This document shows positions 1 to 12,743 of a stretch of DNA of 64,000 nt, piece by piece (position 1 is the stretch's first letter; the number at the start of each line of letters is the position of its first letter). The stretch lies in NCBI GenBank assembly GCA_035578155.1, contig JAPWDM010000009.1, forward strand, positions 2,950,001-3,014,000, written 5' to 3'. The notes beneath the pieces are model-generated. The model was not told the origin of the DNA and did not search any database. It saw only the letters and a program-made list of their open reading frames with translations. The DNA is from Brachynemurus nebulosus (taxonomy: Eukaryota; Arthropoda; Insecta; Neuroptera; Myrmeleontidae). The position numbers were made by a program, and so were the translations under genes.

Positions 1-1853
1 TGAACTTCGGAATGCAATTTTTATTATATTTATTGCAAACATCACTTTTTGACCAAATCATTTATTTTATTTTATAAATAATAATAGTAATTGACCGATA
101 AATCACCAAAAAAAAAAAAAAAAATCTTAACGGTCGTTCCAAACGTTCAAAGTACTACAGGGTACTGCGCATGATATTTTTTTGAATTAATTATTTGAAA
201 ATAATGGAATTAGGTGTTGGATTTAAATTGTTTTAAACGATTTAAACCTTGAACGAAGGAAATACTATCTTATTATTATTAATTGTATCAGTAGGATTAT
301 TTTAATCGCGTCATTTATTGTTTATTAAATTTTTGTTTTATTATAATTATGATTAAAACTTATAGTACGTAAGTGGAATAACATAACAACATAACCCTTT
401 GAGGACGCTAGAAATAATAACGAATTTGAAAGGTGTACAGTTTGTTTAAACATAGGCTACTTTTTACCCAGGAAAACCTCATATTACATTGAAACCAGTC
501 AGTAATAAATAAATAACATATAGAGTGACTTCTTTAAAAAAATATCATTGCTAATAATTCCATATTCAGTAAAATAAAATTTTCGTTAAAACTTAAAACT
601 GCGTTTGCGTAAATTAATTTATTTTACAAGGATTTTAAACAATCACATTGTTCCAGTTTCAAACCCATAAATTAGCTTTCAAATCAAAATAAACCTATTT
701 GTCTATTAATTTGTTTTTTTTCACATCGCAAAAAATGTAAATTTTTACATTGAAAACTCGAATGGAAAATTCTGATCTAAATCGTCAACAATAACAAAAA
801 TGTTTTATTTTCTTAGACGAAAAAAAAAGTGATAAGGCTTAAACTGCATTAAAGATATTATAACAACTATAGCATTTAAATACCGGTTTCATAATAAAAA
901 AAAATACAATTTCTGTCTGATGCAACTTTTCTGATAGTTTCATTAGCAAAAATTTTTTATATGTTTTGATAAAAATACCATAATTTAGTATCAGATCAAG
1001 TTTATTTCGTATCTATCATATGCGACACAGAAACGATAATTTTGTAACCAATCTACAATAAAATTTTGGCGCCTATAATTATCTTTTTCTAACACGAGTT
1101 AATTATAATAAATTCATTAACGTTTTTTGAATGTTTAGACTATTTTAAAATATAAACATGCCTCATCGCGGTCACCTAAATATTGGACACAAAATTTTTT
1201 TAGTTTTTGATAAGATTTTTTTGTTATTTTGATTCGCATCAGTTGAGGAATGGGCGCCATATTTGACTAGGGACGTCAATTCGTAAATATGAAGGCCAAA
1301 CATGAAACATGAATTTGAAGGTTCAAAAATAATTTGTGGTTTTCTTAGAGCACTAAAAAGTTTGTAAAAAATGTACCTTAATTAAAATCCTCCCTCGTAG
1401 AACATTTTTATTAAATTTTGAAAAATTTCACTTCTTTGATGAAAGATGATTACGCTATGGTAAAATGTCATTGTGGCAGTTAATATTTTTAATCGAAGGA
1501 AAGTGTTCATTGCTCCTTTTTATTCAGATTGTTAAAAATACATAATTCAAAACGCTCAAAACCTCACGAGTTCCTTAGAAGTTGCTTTTCTAACCAAGGT
1601 AAAGTATTCATTTACACATGGGAACTTTTTTATTTAATTTTTATAATATTATAAAAATTACGATAAATACATACGTAAGAAAACTTAATGATGCAATAAC
1701 TTATATTTTTATGCAATGTGTCGATTAGTTAAGCGAGACAAACAAACTCACTTGCACATTCGCAAAACTCATTGGAAATCACACATACTCCACACCATTT
1801 GTGAATTTTTGAAATTTAAAAATTGTTCTAAAATAGAATTCCTTTTTTTTCAG
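1..1853. other. Probable intron or 5' sequence of the SLC17 gene
   Basis: AT-rich, no convincing exon. 1536-1725 is a relic of the pogo/Tigger-like repeat that is complete at 5544-6069. The phrase around 450-480 (ggctactttttacc) recurs at 6205, 49205, 49340 and 49460 and looks like another repeat remnant. As the SLC17 exon at 1854 is internal, most of this stretch is probably intron. Confidence 0.5.
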
Positions 1854-2598
1854 AATGGTTTCCTAACGAGCTTGCCATATTTAGGGAAATATTTATTTGC
1901 TGTGATAACTAGTACAATAGCCGATCATTTAAGGACCAGTGGACGTTTAACGACAACGCAGACGCGGAAAGCTTTTACAACTTTCGGTAATTTTAACCCG
2001 CCAAAAATATAACCTAAAAAAATATTCCAATTATCTAATTTAACTTCTTTTTATAGCTGTATTCACACCTGGTGTGCTAATGGTGATTATGGTATTCTTT
2101 GGTTACGACAAAATTTGGTCTGTTGTAATTGTCACTACAGCTCTCACTTTCAATGGTGGCGTCACGGCCGGTTATTTAAGCAACGGTTTAGATATCGCGC
2201 CAAATTTCTCAGGGACTATTTTCGGATTGGCAAACACGCTATCGTCAGCTGGTGGATTCTTGTCGGCGTATATTGTTGGAGTCCTAACCAACGAAAATGT
2301 AAGTTTCCAAATATATATTATTTTTGGTGTCGTAATACGTAAGAGTAGTGCCATCTAGTAACACCAAATGAAACTGTGATTTAAAATATATTTTCTCTTG
2401 CAGCAAACCTATGGACAATGGACAATTGTGTTTTGGATATTGGCCGCCACGTATATGTTTGGCGCTCTAACATTCCTTATTTTCGGTTCCGGTGAATTGC
2501 AACCGTGGAACAACGGTCCGTCGAAAGTGCGACCGAAAGAATTGACAAATGGCGCCATTCATGAGATGATTCCGTTAAAGGAGAAGGAAAAGGCTTAA
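1854..2598 (+). CDS. SLC17-type (putative inorganic phosphate) cotransporter, C-terminal exons
   Basis: Three exons of one gene: 1854-1986, 2057-2298 and 2404-2598 (stop TAA). All junctions are GT-AG and the phases agree (phase 1, then phase 0). The joined protein reads NGFLTSLPYLGKYLFAVITS, then AVFTPGVLMVIMVFFGYDKI, then QTYGQWTIVFWILAATYMFG, with the tail GSGELQPWNNGP. These match the last membrane helices of insect SLC17 sodium/phosphate (sialin-like) transporters of the major facilitator superfamily. They include the GNGLDIAPNFSG-type loop (here SNGLDIAPNFSGTIFG). The family moves organic or inorganic anions across plasma or vesicle membranes. About the last 190 residues are here; upstream exons must lie before position 1. 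The cytosolic tail ends KEKEKA. AATAAA at 3173 is a likely poly(A) signal. Family assignment is firm; the exact substrate is not known. Confidence 0.93.
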
Positions 2599-4185
2599 TA
2601 CTCAGTGTGTAGTATTGTTAACCATTCCAAAATGTTAATGCTCGGACTCAGCAAGTTATTTTGAGATTCACTGTGATAATTTGGAACATAGATGAACGCG
2701 ATGAAATTTAGAAAAGTTATTTTAGTCAAATTGAATGTTATTTATTTTTACAAAAAAACCTATGTTCTTTTTTTAAATTTTTTATGAAATTGTTTGACGT
2801 TACAGCCGCCATTTTTATGATGCACACACGCGTGCGCACCAACTCGGAAAACAGAAACGTCAAATGATTTAATAAAAAATGAATTGTTTAGCTAAAAAGA
2901 AATTTTAGTTAAAATTGTTTTATTTTCGTTTGATTATATCAAACGTGTTGAGATTAATAAAATCAAAGTATTGTTAAAATTAACAATTAAATATTGTCTT
3001 ATTTAATTATTTTAATTTAATAAATTAATTTTTAATTATGAAATTTTAATTTTATACATAATATGTATACTGTATAAATATTATAATATGTATCTATTTG
3101 TAAAATTATTAATTATTACTAATTTAGTAAATAATGACTCTTTTTTAAGGTCCACCTTGTAAATATATTTTTAATAAATAAACGAATTTTCGATGTAGTT
3201 GCTGATTTTCTTCTAAGTATCCTATGCTAATTGCAGCAACTCCCAAAAGGGGTCTCGCATGGTAATCACCCGTATCCGCGGTTGGTTCTACACGGTTAAT
3301 TTTGGTAAAAATGAAAAGAACGGCAAGGAAAACTTACAGTTTGCTTCCAGTTTCATCATTCTATCATTTTTGTTACGATTTTTAAAGCAATGAAAAATTA
3401 TAGTAGACTTAATGACGTCATAAAATTTAAAAAAATCTCAAATCAAGGATTATGGAAGTAATTTGAATTGGTATGATTGGTTCAATTAGGGTTATTTGGG
3501 TGTGAAATTCTCGTTTTTTTCGGTCAAAATGATGAAACCCTTCTACGGAATATGGCTGATTTAACAGAAGTCCTCTTTCTAGTGTCCCTGTATACTAAAT
3601 TTTAGTAAAAATAGTAATAATGGTTTTAAAAACATATAATTTGCTTAAAATTTCATCATTTTATTATTTTATTTTCGGATTTTAGGGTATTGAAGGACCT
3701 TTTTATATGACAAAAATTTTTTTGTAAATACATATGTATGTCAAAAAATATTAATTTTTGAATAAAAAAGGTTATTATGATATTTTTGCTCCTAATATTT
3801 ATTACAAAAAAGACCTTATTGACTTTTCGTGTAAAATGAACCTTTTATTCGACATTTACATATTTTTCAAATGACATTACGTAACACTTATGTGTTTGGA
3901 ACATTCAGTACATTAAAAGTTTCCGAATAATCTATTCTTACGTAATGATCTACACATAGAAGAATTTATTAGTTATTTTATTAAAATTTAGTATTTTTTT
4001 TTGGTTTTGTAGACAAGGTCATACATATTTAATTAGATCATATTTTAAACATCTATAAAAGAGTGAGGTTATGTAAATTTAAAACTTTTAAAACCGCGCT
4101 TTTGTTCACTTTTTTAAATACCACGTGTATTTGTACACGGCGTTCAACACCTGTTGAAAGTTGTTGAAAATTTGAAAAATTGAAA

Positions 4186-5179
4186 ATGGACACGGAAAAA
4201 AGTGAATATGAATTGTTACGAGAGAAAAATATTCAAGAACACAATTTACTGGTAAGAATTCAATCAAAAAATTTCAACATAAAAACTAAATTCAAATTTG
4301 TTCTATGACAGTTTGCTTCAATGTTCGGAGAAATTGAAAATTTCACAAATGAGTTTGTCGAAAACATAAGTAAACTCAATAAGAGTCGATCAAAAAGTAC
4401 GCCAAAACCGCGTAAAATTAAAAATAAAGACGACGTTGTCAAATTTCGGCTGCAAGAACCATTAGAACGTCGCACTTCTCTGCGTCTCAGTGGCAAAAAA
4501 CCAAAATACACTGTCGAAGGCATCGAAGATATCAGAGAGTCATTAACAACCGTTCGAAAAATTAGTGACTTCAAAAAAGATTTCGCTTTTGAGGTACTAC
4601 ATAATCAGAAGTTTGCAATGAATGACGTAAAATGTGAAGAGTGTTGCTATCTAGTGACGCTGACTGAAAGTTTATGTAGTTTCCTAATTTAACCACTTAG
4701 AATAATGAATTAGCAATGACAACAATCCTCATATTTTACATCATTTATTTTGTGAAAAATCTTTATTTTGTTTAAAAAAATATTTTTAAATTTAGAAAAA
4801 GAAATTTCGACATAAATCCCCGAAAAAATCGACAGCTTACAACTTAGAATCGACTCCAGATCCATCATCACCGAAACCAGCAGCCCCGATACGTGCCCCA
4901 GAAGATATTACCGAAGAAGAAATATCGAACATAGCTGAAAAGCATAGCGATAAAATGTATTCAGAAACTGGCACGTGGTGTCACCAGTGTCGGCAGCGAA
5001 CCAGCGACACCAAAACTGTATGTCGTAGTGGTGTATGCGTGGAATTTCGCGGTCAATTTTGCGGTCCATGTTTAAAGATTCGTTACAGTGAATCAGTAGC
5101 GGATGCGCTCAAGGATCCCGCGTGGAAATGTCCACCGTGTCGAAATATATGTAATTGTTCAGTTTGTCGAAATATTTAA
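4186..5179 (+). CDS. CDCA7-like: CDCA7-like zinc-finger protein (C-terminally short)
   Basis: Three exons, 4186-4251, 4312-4593 and 4796-5179, all phase 0, give 243 residues. The C-terminal half carries the CDCA7 family zf-4CXXC_R1 domain: [33 protein letters not shown] and [16 protein letters not shown]. The N-terminal half is basic and rich in K, R and S, with a conserved-looking stretch [16 protein letters not shown]. In vertebrates CDCA7 recruits the nucleosome remodeller HELLS to chromatin and supports maintenance DNA methylation. The three positions mutated in human ICF3 (as I align them, R of CHQCR, G of RGQFC and R of the IRYSE segment) are all conserved. The protein stops at CRNI, whereas relatives usually continue for 30-40 residues (CRxxxG..PTG.L..). 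AATAAA at 5503. Identity is firm; whether the end is native or truncated is open. Confidence 0.9.
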
Positions 5180-5270
5180 AAATGACGAAAGTGCGCATGC
5201 GATATTTGTAATTTTTAAATGTCATGTTATCTGGTTTTAAGTATACATCATATATTTTAAATACATTTAT

Positions 5271-5442
5271 GACGCAAAGATTCTCACGTACGGCTTTTGA
5301 TGGTAAAATTAGAAGTTGTATCAGGTTGAACATTTGGATATACGTCTAACTGATGATAGAAATTTAATAATACGTATTTGTTCGTCTTTTAGACGTATAC
5401 GTACGGTCTAATTTCACCATTAGATGCGCGCGCCATCAATAT
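5271..5442. repeat. MITE-like element, family with CAAAGATTCTCACG end
   Basis: Inverted ends: gacgcaaagattctcacg plus gatggtaaaattagaag at the left, and gtctaatttcaccattagat at the right. Related copies sit at about 38408-38518, 42595-42830 and 52065-52145. It lies about 90 bp after the CDCA7-like stop codon. Confidence 0.65.
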
Positions 5443-5543
5443 ATTCAGTATACAATGTATAATTTTTATTGTATTATAAAATTATTTTTTTGTAAAGTTT
5501 TTAATAAAAAAATTTAAAAATTCGCTATCATATTATATTAATA

Positions 5544-6069
5544 CAGCTGAACCTTTTTTTATGCGGTCGATAGGGGCCACAAAAAGAAATCGCACAAAAA
5601 AATATGTTAAAAAATATTATAACTAAATAGCTATAAAAAGTTTAGTTCGGTCCAGATTGTCAAAAAACTTTTTTTATACGGTGAATCGGGACCGCATAAA
5701 AGAGTTTCATCTAAAATTCTGAAATATCTAACTCTAAACCTCCCGATTTCCTTAGAAGTTGCTTTTCTAAACACGATAAAGCACTAATTTACATGTGCGA
5801 ACATTTTATTTCATTTTTATATTATTTATATTTATAAAATGTGAAAAATACATTTGTAGAAAAACTAATTGATGCAATAAATTATATTCTTATGCAATGT
5901 ACTGATTAAATGCTTAAAAACCATTAAAAAGTATTTTTATCAAAGAAAGTTATTATAGTTAATGTTTAAGTTTCTTACTTTCTCTTGATTTTAATTTACT
6001 TTATGCATTTTAATGACGATTTTTTTAAAAACCGCACAAAAAAGGATCGCATAAAAAAAGGTGTAACTA
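5544..6069. mobile_element. pogo/Tigger-like non-autonomous DNA transposon, copy 1
   Basis: Terminal inverted repeats of the form CAGCTGAACCTTTTTTTATG at the left and a degraded inverse (ending GGTGTAACTA) at the right, flanked by TA on both sides as expected for TA target-site duplication. Sub-terminal inverted sequence (tatgcggtcgatagggg and gcacaaaaaaggatcgcat) recurs in the other copies. There is no transposase reading frame. The pogo/Tigger assignment rests on the CAG start and TA target only. Confidence 0.75.
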
Positions 6070-6439
6070 TAGTATAAATTCAAAAGGTTTTCTCACTTTA
6101 TGTGACAACAGCTTATAGGTGACTTTTTACCACAGAAAAATCTATTTTCGATGGAAATTGTAGTTAACTGGTAATAAAAAGAATGACTGATTTCAGAGAG
6201 GACCAGAAAGGACATAGGCTACTTTTTACATCAAGAAAATTCAACTTAAAATGAAATAATTTCAAAAATCCCGCCAGGTAAAACTAGTATATAAAAATAC
6301 TTTATTATATCAACAAATATTTACAAATATTTTTGGTTCCAAAATTTGACTTTCGACCAAAACATAAAATATTAAAAAAACTTAACATAAATTCGTGCAC
6401 TTTTTTGCGATGTGCGAGTCAGTGCATTCTATAATTTTA

Positions 6440-7113
6440 TTAGTCCATACTCCACGAAGAAATTTTCTGCGATAACGATAACCCATCAAACGATTGGATC
6501 GATTTACTATTTACATTTGGTAAATCCACAATAACTTTATATTCCTGTCGTTTTTTCGGCCGATAAAAATCCGACAATTTTGGTTCAATATCTTTCTTGG
6601 TAAATTCCCTTCTGCTGGAAGATTTTGAAGCCGTGCGATAAGTGGAATGTTTCATTACATCGTCAATATTCACTTCTAGCGGAATTAAATCCTTAAAAAT
6701 GCATACTTCTTGTGGTACATTTAAATTTTTCGCAATCTAAAAAGGAAAAACAAATTTCATTTTATGCGTTTTCAGAAAAATTTCGGTTGTCAAAATTTCG
6801 CGTTTACCTGTTTCAAGATGATTTTTTGTTCGTAGGGCGTTAAGTCATCTAATGATTGGATTGTTTTCATTTGTTTCGCTTTTCGCTCTTCGTCAAGCAT
6901 AGCTTTTGCTAGCCGTAATGTTGAATTAATCACCGGTTTACTATATTTATCGTATTCGATTAATCTTGGTTCGTCATCGAATATTTTCGGTGATTTTAGA
7001 AATGTCACTTTACGTTCAGGTTCTGGTATTACTTTGACAGTATTTTTTAAATTACAGTCTTTTTGATGAACGGTCATTACTTCCGTACGATACTTTTTCG
7101 ATTTTTTGCTCAT
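6440..7113 (-). CDS. Uncharacterised basic protein, two exons
   Basis: Exons 7113-6808 (start ATG, 102 codons) and 6736-6440 (98 codons plus stop) join in phase 0 through a short GT-AG intron, giving a 200-residue protein. It begins MSKKSKKYRTEVMTVHQKD and ends LSLSQKISSWSMD. The central segment SLDDLTPYEQKIILKQIAKN looks helical and continues across the splice; the protein is rich in K, R, S and D. There is no signal peptide or membrane segment. I do not recognise a family. Convergent with the CDCA7-like gene. An AATAAA on the minus strand near 6301-6306 could serve as poly(A) signal. The good splice sites and compatible phases make it a likely real gene. Confidence 0.7.
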
Positions 7114-7119
7114 TTTTTA

Positions 7120-8436
7120 TTTGAACTTTTTGAAATTTTTATTACTTATAAAAATTAGCGCAAATGACAACTGTACAAGTGTTTGTGGTTAATTTCAAAT
7201 TTAACGATTTTGTTTAGGAAGCAGGATCGGCAAGATTTTCTATTTTTTCGATACAGCCGCTATTTTAGTTGAAGGCTACGTTCCTAGAGGGCACTTAATT
7301 CAAATAACGGTAATAGCGGCCCCTGTATAAAACTAGTATATATAAAATGCTGATGAATTGTCATCTAACAGAAATTATTGGTATTATAAAGATTTGTTAA
7401 TTGTTGCAGATTTTGCCTGTGTTTAATGTTAATCGAATCCATCGAATCGAACAAAAATCGTATGACAGTTGAATGTGTAAACCTGTGATCGAATTGTGAT
7501 TGTACTGTTTTCGATTTTGAAACGATTTTTATAAAAATAGATTGTAATCCTATTTTAGTTCGATTTTTTAAAAATCAAAATGGCGCCAACTGAAAATATT
7601 GAGAAAGATCATGTGCATATTATTATTATTTTAAAGATTTGTGTGCGTGCAACTTATTTTTCCATTGACATTTCAATTTTTCAATTTTTAATGAGATTAA
7701 AAATAAAGAAAAATGCAACTGTATAGTTAACATTTTATAATATTTCATATAGTTATTATGTATATTTAATAATTGTCATTTAGGTATAAGGATTTATACA
7801 TATAAAATTAGAGAGTTTCTGTGAATACTTATAAGTTGATATTTTATATAAGCGCCATTTTCTTTTTTTTTAAATCCAGAGAAGAAATTTTATGTGTATA
7901 AACCTGCAAGTTATACTAACAATTTTTATTTCGATTTTCATCCAATCAAAATCGGATGTATAAACGCTCCCTTACAACCGTTAGAACTCCCATTGTTGCT
8001 TAACAATAAGGGGCAAAACAATTACCGTAAATGAGATGAATCGGGACATAAGAGTGAATTGGCACAAACCGAAAAAAAAGTTATTTATGGACTTGGTTTA
8101 AAAAAAAACTAAACAAATAAAGGCAAATATATATCTTTCTTAAACTATATTAGAATAATTATTTTTTTGGTAGCAATAGTGACAAGGCCAGAAATTGGAT
8201 AAAAAAATATTAAAAAATGAATTTAATTTAATGTAATACGTAATTTGACGTACTATAATAAAGTAACCATTTTCGCATAAATTTTTAATATACTTATTAA
8301 AGAATAGGTACCTACTCGTAAAAGAAAAGAAAATACGATGTGAAGTTTAATTTTATGGGGGGGGGAGGGTCACTCCAAGGCTAATAATTCTTACAAAATA
8401 TAATATGATATAAATAAATAAATATTTTGATTACTT
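7120..8436. other. Intergenic, no gene seen
   Basis: AT-rich sequence without credible exons. It contains a G-run with flanking A+T at 8349-8357 and short unassigned inverted segments. Confidence 0.5.
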
Positions 8437-9722
8437 TATAGTCCGGATAAAATAATTTTTCACAGGACCGGCTTAACGATTTCAGTGTAATACTGTTAGA
8501 CTGTTTGTATTTATGTATGAGTCTGCTAGAGCAAATAATGTTCCTTTACATACATACATACATAAACTGATTAAATTAAATCGAATTAACATGTTTTAGA
8601 AAATATTACTAATTTTCCCTTAAAAAATGTTCATACAAAACTAGTATATCTTGCCAACAAACTATACACAAATAAAAGTATCCATATTAAGAAAAAAAGA
8701 TATAACGTTAATAATGTGTTATCTAATAAAATATTATGTAGGTATTTAGTTCATTTTTGCCAACTAATATTTTTTTTGTATATACTTTTGAGCATTGAAT
8801 AAATAGTGGGAATACACTTATATACACTATCTATATGAAAATGAAAAGTGAGTAAAGTGTTGACGAATATGGATGGTTAAACAAGAGGGGATTTAAAATT
8901 TTTCTAGATTAACTGATGTTATATTTGTTAGTATAAATATTCTTAGAACATTTATTAATAAATACTCTCAAATTACAACAAAAATCACATAAAAATTGAA
9001 AAATATTCATTGCCGTCGATAGTTTGTAGGTGTTCTATGTTTGTAAATTATAAAAGGTGTTAACCAATATAACGATTTTGCTTCAAAAAATAATATCTAA
9101 AAAAATTTAAAAATTTAAAAATCGATTGTTTAGTCCATATAAATATTCTAATATCAATAGTATCTGTGGTTAAATACAAATAATACATACGTACATATTT
9201 ATACGTAAGACACGTACGATGTCATCAAAATGATGTTTTGTTTATGTGTTTGAATGAAATGAATGGACAACTAGATTAAATATTGCTTGATGTACACTGC
9301 ATATGTATGTACCTGTGCAGAAAACTAATAATTTTAAAACATTGTAAACAAGGTGCATATATTAAATTTTAAAAAGTTAAAAAGAGATAAGGAATTTGTT
9401 TATCAATTGATACTGAAAGACAGCCGCCGGTGGGAAAGAAGACAATAAATTTTGTTTTATATATACTTGCGAGCTAGTTAGACAAATAAATATTGCAAAA
9501 CTTTAATTCAACAAAATTTGGGGCCCCTTTTAATTTTTGATATAAATCTCACATAATAAAATTTTTCTAAAAAGTTTTCGCTTCTCTATGTTGAATTTCA
9601 ACAAATTTTCATGATTCTGTTATTTCTGTTGTAGCAGACTCTACATAAATACAAACAGTCTAACAGTATTACACTGAAATCGTTAAGCCGGTCCTGTGAA
9701 AAATTATTTCATCCGGTCTATA
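8437..9722. mobile_element. TIR element of 1286 bp with perfect 8-bp target-site duplication
   Basis: The two ends are long inverted repeats of roughly 95 bp, starting TATAGTCCGGATAAAATAAT at the left. The right end is its inverse (attatttcatccggtctata). The element is flanked by GATTACTT at 8429-8436 and again at 9723-9730. An 8-bp duplication suggests hAT or a related superfamily. No transposase frame is present, so it is non-autonomous. Confidence 0.88.
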
Positions 9723-10506
9723 GATTACTTCATGAAATTTATTAATAATATTTGTCAAAACAATGAAAAAAACTAAATTTATTATCATTTCGCATTTTTC
9801 ATATAATCATATTTCATTTTCATATTTTTTGGTTTTCGTACAAATTGACCTGTATCTATTAAATGTCCGCATTTCTGGAGGTGACTGACATTCAAAGTAT
9901 CTTCATGGTCTTCAACCTTATTAGATTCTGTCTCTCTTTACATATTTCCATATTTAGTTTCCGGGTACAACATAACAATCAAATTTTATAAGTTGTTGCG
10001 GAAAATTAAAAAAAAAAATAGATTATGCACTTATTGTTAGCAAAGAAGAAGAACACATATTGCTATTATTATGTGCCTAAAAAAAACTGGGAGTTTGCTT
10101 AAGGTAGTTGGTCGATAAAACGATTTTTTCAAAGGATTTTAACGAAACTTCCCTAGATATTTATTTAATTCAATACCAATAATACGAGCCCTTACCGAAA
10201 AAAGAATTGACCATCCCAATTTTGCGAAAAACGATTTCAAAGTTTTGTAATTTTAACACGGGCGCTTATGAGAAAACTATTTTTTTTTTTTAATAAAATG
10301 AAAACGTGTCAAAGAAATTTGATAAGAATTTAAAATTTTATTTAATACAAAGTTACAAACCAAATTTAATAAGAAATAAAAATTATTCATCACGCCGTTT
10401 GTGAAATATAATTCAAAAACATCATTTTACAACGTTTTTATGACGCTTTTTCAACAATGTTTTTATACTGATACAACATAGGCGCGCGGAAATTAAAAAA
10501 AACAAA

Positions 10507-10740
10507 TGGTATACAAATATAATCACTGAAGAATATTAATACATTATTTAATTTTTAATAAAAGAAATTTTTTTTTTTTTGAGATATAGTTTTGTGCCTG
10601 ACTATCTCAGAGCAACTACGTTAAGGTATTTGGTGCGAGATAGTCAGGTACAAAAGTATAGCTCAGCGAAAAAATTGTCTTTTATCAAAAATTAAATAAT
10701 CTATTAATTAATATTCTTCAGTTATTATATTTGTATACCA
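10507..10740. mobile_element. Palindromic foldback MITE
   Basis: The outer arms tggtatacaaatataatcac and its near inverse (attatatttgtatacca) enclose an inner 20-bp perfect stem (tgcctgactatctc with gagatagtcaggta). The whole segment could fold into one hairpin. Confidence 0.75.
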
Positions 10741-10819
10741 CGTTACATTATTTACTTTTATTGTATGTTAACCTATGAAATCATACAGCAATATAGTTAT
10801 TTGGAAAAAAAAAATAAAA

Positions 10820-12000
10820 ATTGTTGGATATAACGTGCTTTGGATCTATAATTAGGACATAACGAGTTTTGGAAATGTGTTCTCGTCAAAATGGCAGAGT
10901 CACACAACAAAGAGATACATTGAAAGTATTTCAAAGGGAAGTTTTTACGGTTAATACTTCCATTATTAAAAGTATAAATCAAATTAACCTAAATGCTTAG
11001 TGTTTTATTTATTAGAAATGTCCTTAATTTCGTCCTCCACAAGGAATAAGTCAAAAAATTAAATGCCTAAAACATCTTCTTCGCTGGGAATATCTGAAAG
11101 GGTCCTCCTGATTCTTTTTCCATTTTTTAGATTTTCCAATCGAAGCTGGATTTATTATTTCGTCACTTTCCATCTAAACACTATAGTTAAATCCTCTTGT
11201 TTGGTATTAAAACTTTTATTATCAAAAGAATCCGGGATTCTTAGAACATAAAACAAGCCAGAATGATAAAATAAGAGCAATTAAGCTGTTTACTTTCTTA
11301 ACAAGATGATTTTTGAACAGCTGATTTGACTAACTAAAACTCATTTACATAAAGCTATTGATATTCATTATTGTAAGATAGATTTACTATAAAAACAGCA
11401 TCATATTCTGTAATTATGCTTAATTTTTACAATGTAAAACATTAACAATAAGTTTTGGATATAACGTAATTTGAAATTGTACTATGAAATTTGTACTGAA
11501 ATCTTATTGGACTTGACGGATATTGTTCCTGTTTTTGCGGGTGGACATAATGTACTATTTGTCTATGAGACGACGATCTCCACAGAATATTACGATATCT
11601 AATACATAGCTGGACGAAGGGAAGAGAAGAATTGACACGAACTGTTATGCTAAAAAGAGACAGATGGAATACATATTATGCTAAAAAGAGACAGATCACA
11701 ATGATGGCAACGACGGCGTCAGAGATCATCGTCTCATAGGCAAGTTATACTTTGACACTGTTTCAGTGATGGACTAGACGAGTTTTGGAACTGTAGCAAG
11801 TTTTAAATTCAATATTTAAAGCAGAAAGAACGAGTTTTTGAACTGTTATATTTTTGAAAAAGATGTATAGCGTTCTGCTCTATCAAATGGTGCAAAAAAA
11901 CACAAAATCTGAAATTTATGGACAAAACGAATTTTGGAATTGGATGACTCATATTATATTCTATAGAAAGGACAGTACTGAACGAATTACGGTTATAATA
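10820..12000. repeat. Degenerate dispersed motif, ggatataacgagttttggaa
   Basis: The phrase (ga)taacgagttttggaa-like recurs near 10829, 10850, 11455, 11770, 11828 and 11920. A 22-bp direct repeat (tgctaaaaagagacagat) lies at 11648 and 11680. This is probably an eroded tandem or transposon array. No gene is supported. Confidence 0.35.
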
Positions 12001-12743
12001 GACGTGCGAGGCCAAAAATAATAAAAAAAAAATACGGAAAACTAATAGTAATAAATTATTTTCAAATCCAGTTCAAAATTAAATGCTATCCAGTTAGTAT
12101 AAAGAAATGTCTGTTTACCATAAAATAATTTACGTCAGAAGGTTGGCTTTGAAGTAATACAAATACAAGATAGTTATATTTGACATCAATTGGGTATTTG
12201 ACAGATTTCGAAAGAGGGTTGTAAAATATTCCAAATGACTTAAATATAGTCCCAGTAATTGATTTTTGTATAAAAAAAGCGATTTAAAGGAAAAAAGAGC
12301 TTTTTTTATTTAATTGAATTTTGGTGCGAAAACACTTAGTCACGTGACGTAACATCACGAACCAGTTCGCTTTGTATATTTTATAATTACGTAGTAGATG
12401 TAGTCATTATTGTCGTATCCATGACATTAAATTTTATTTTATATTATATTTTGTGTTGATCTGTCATTAATTACATATTGCCTCGACTTAATAAAAATGG
12501 AATAAGGTTTTACAAATTTACCAAGAATCGACTCGTTTATGGTAACAAACTTCTTTGCATCGAATCCCAAAGCCTAAAATGTGAGTATCTTCTTTAAAAA
12601 CAACTTTTTTGCAATATTAAATCTTTCGTGCTGTGACGTCACATGCCTAAATATATTGTTTTAATCACTTTAGCCGTTAATTCCAAATTCGTAATTTTTA
12701 TTTAGAAGAATAAAATATTTATATTTTTTTAAAAATTTAGATA

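Noticed and set aside
2172..2354. 60-codon minus-strand frame opposite the transporter exon
   Set aside because: Antisense shadow of a conserved SLC17 exon.
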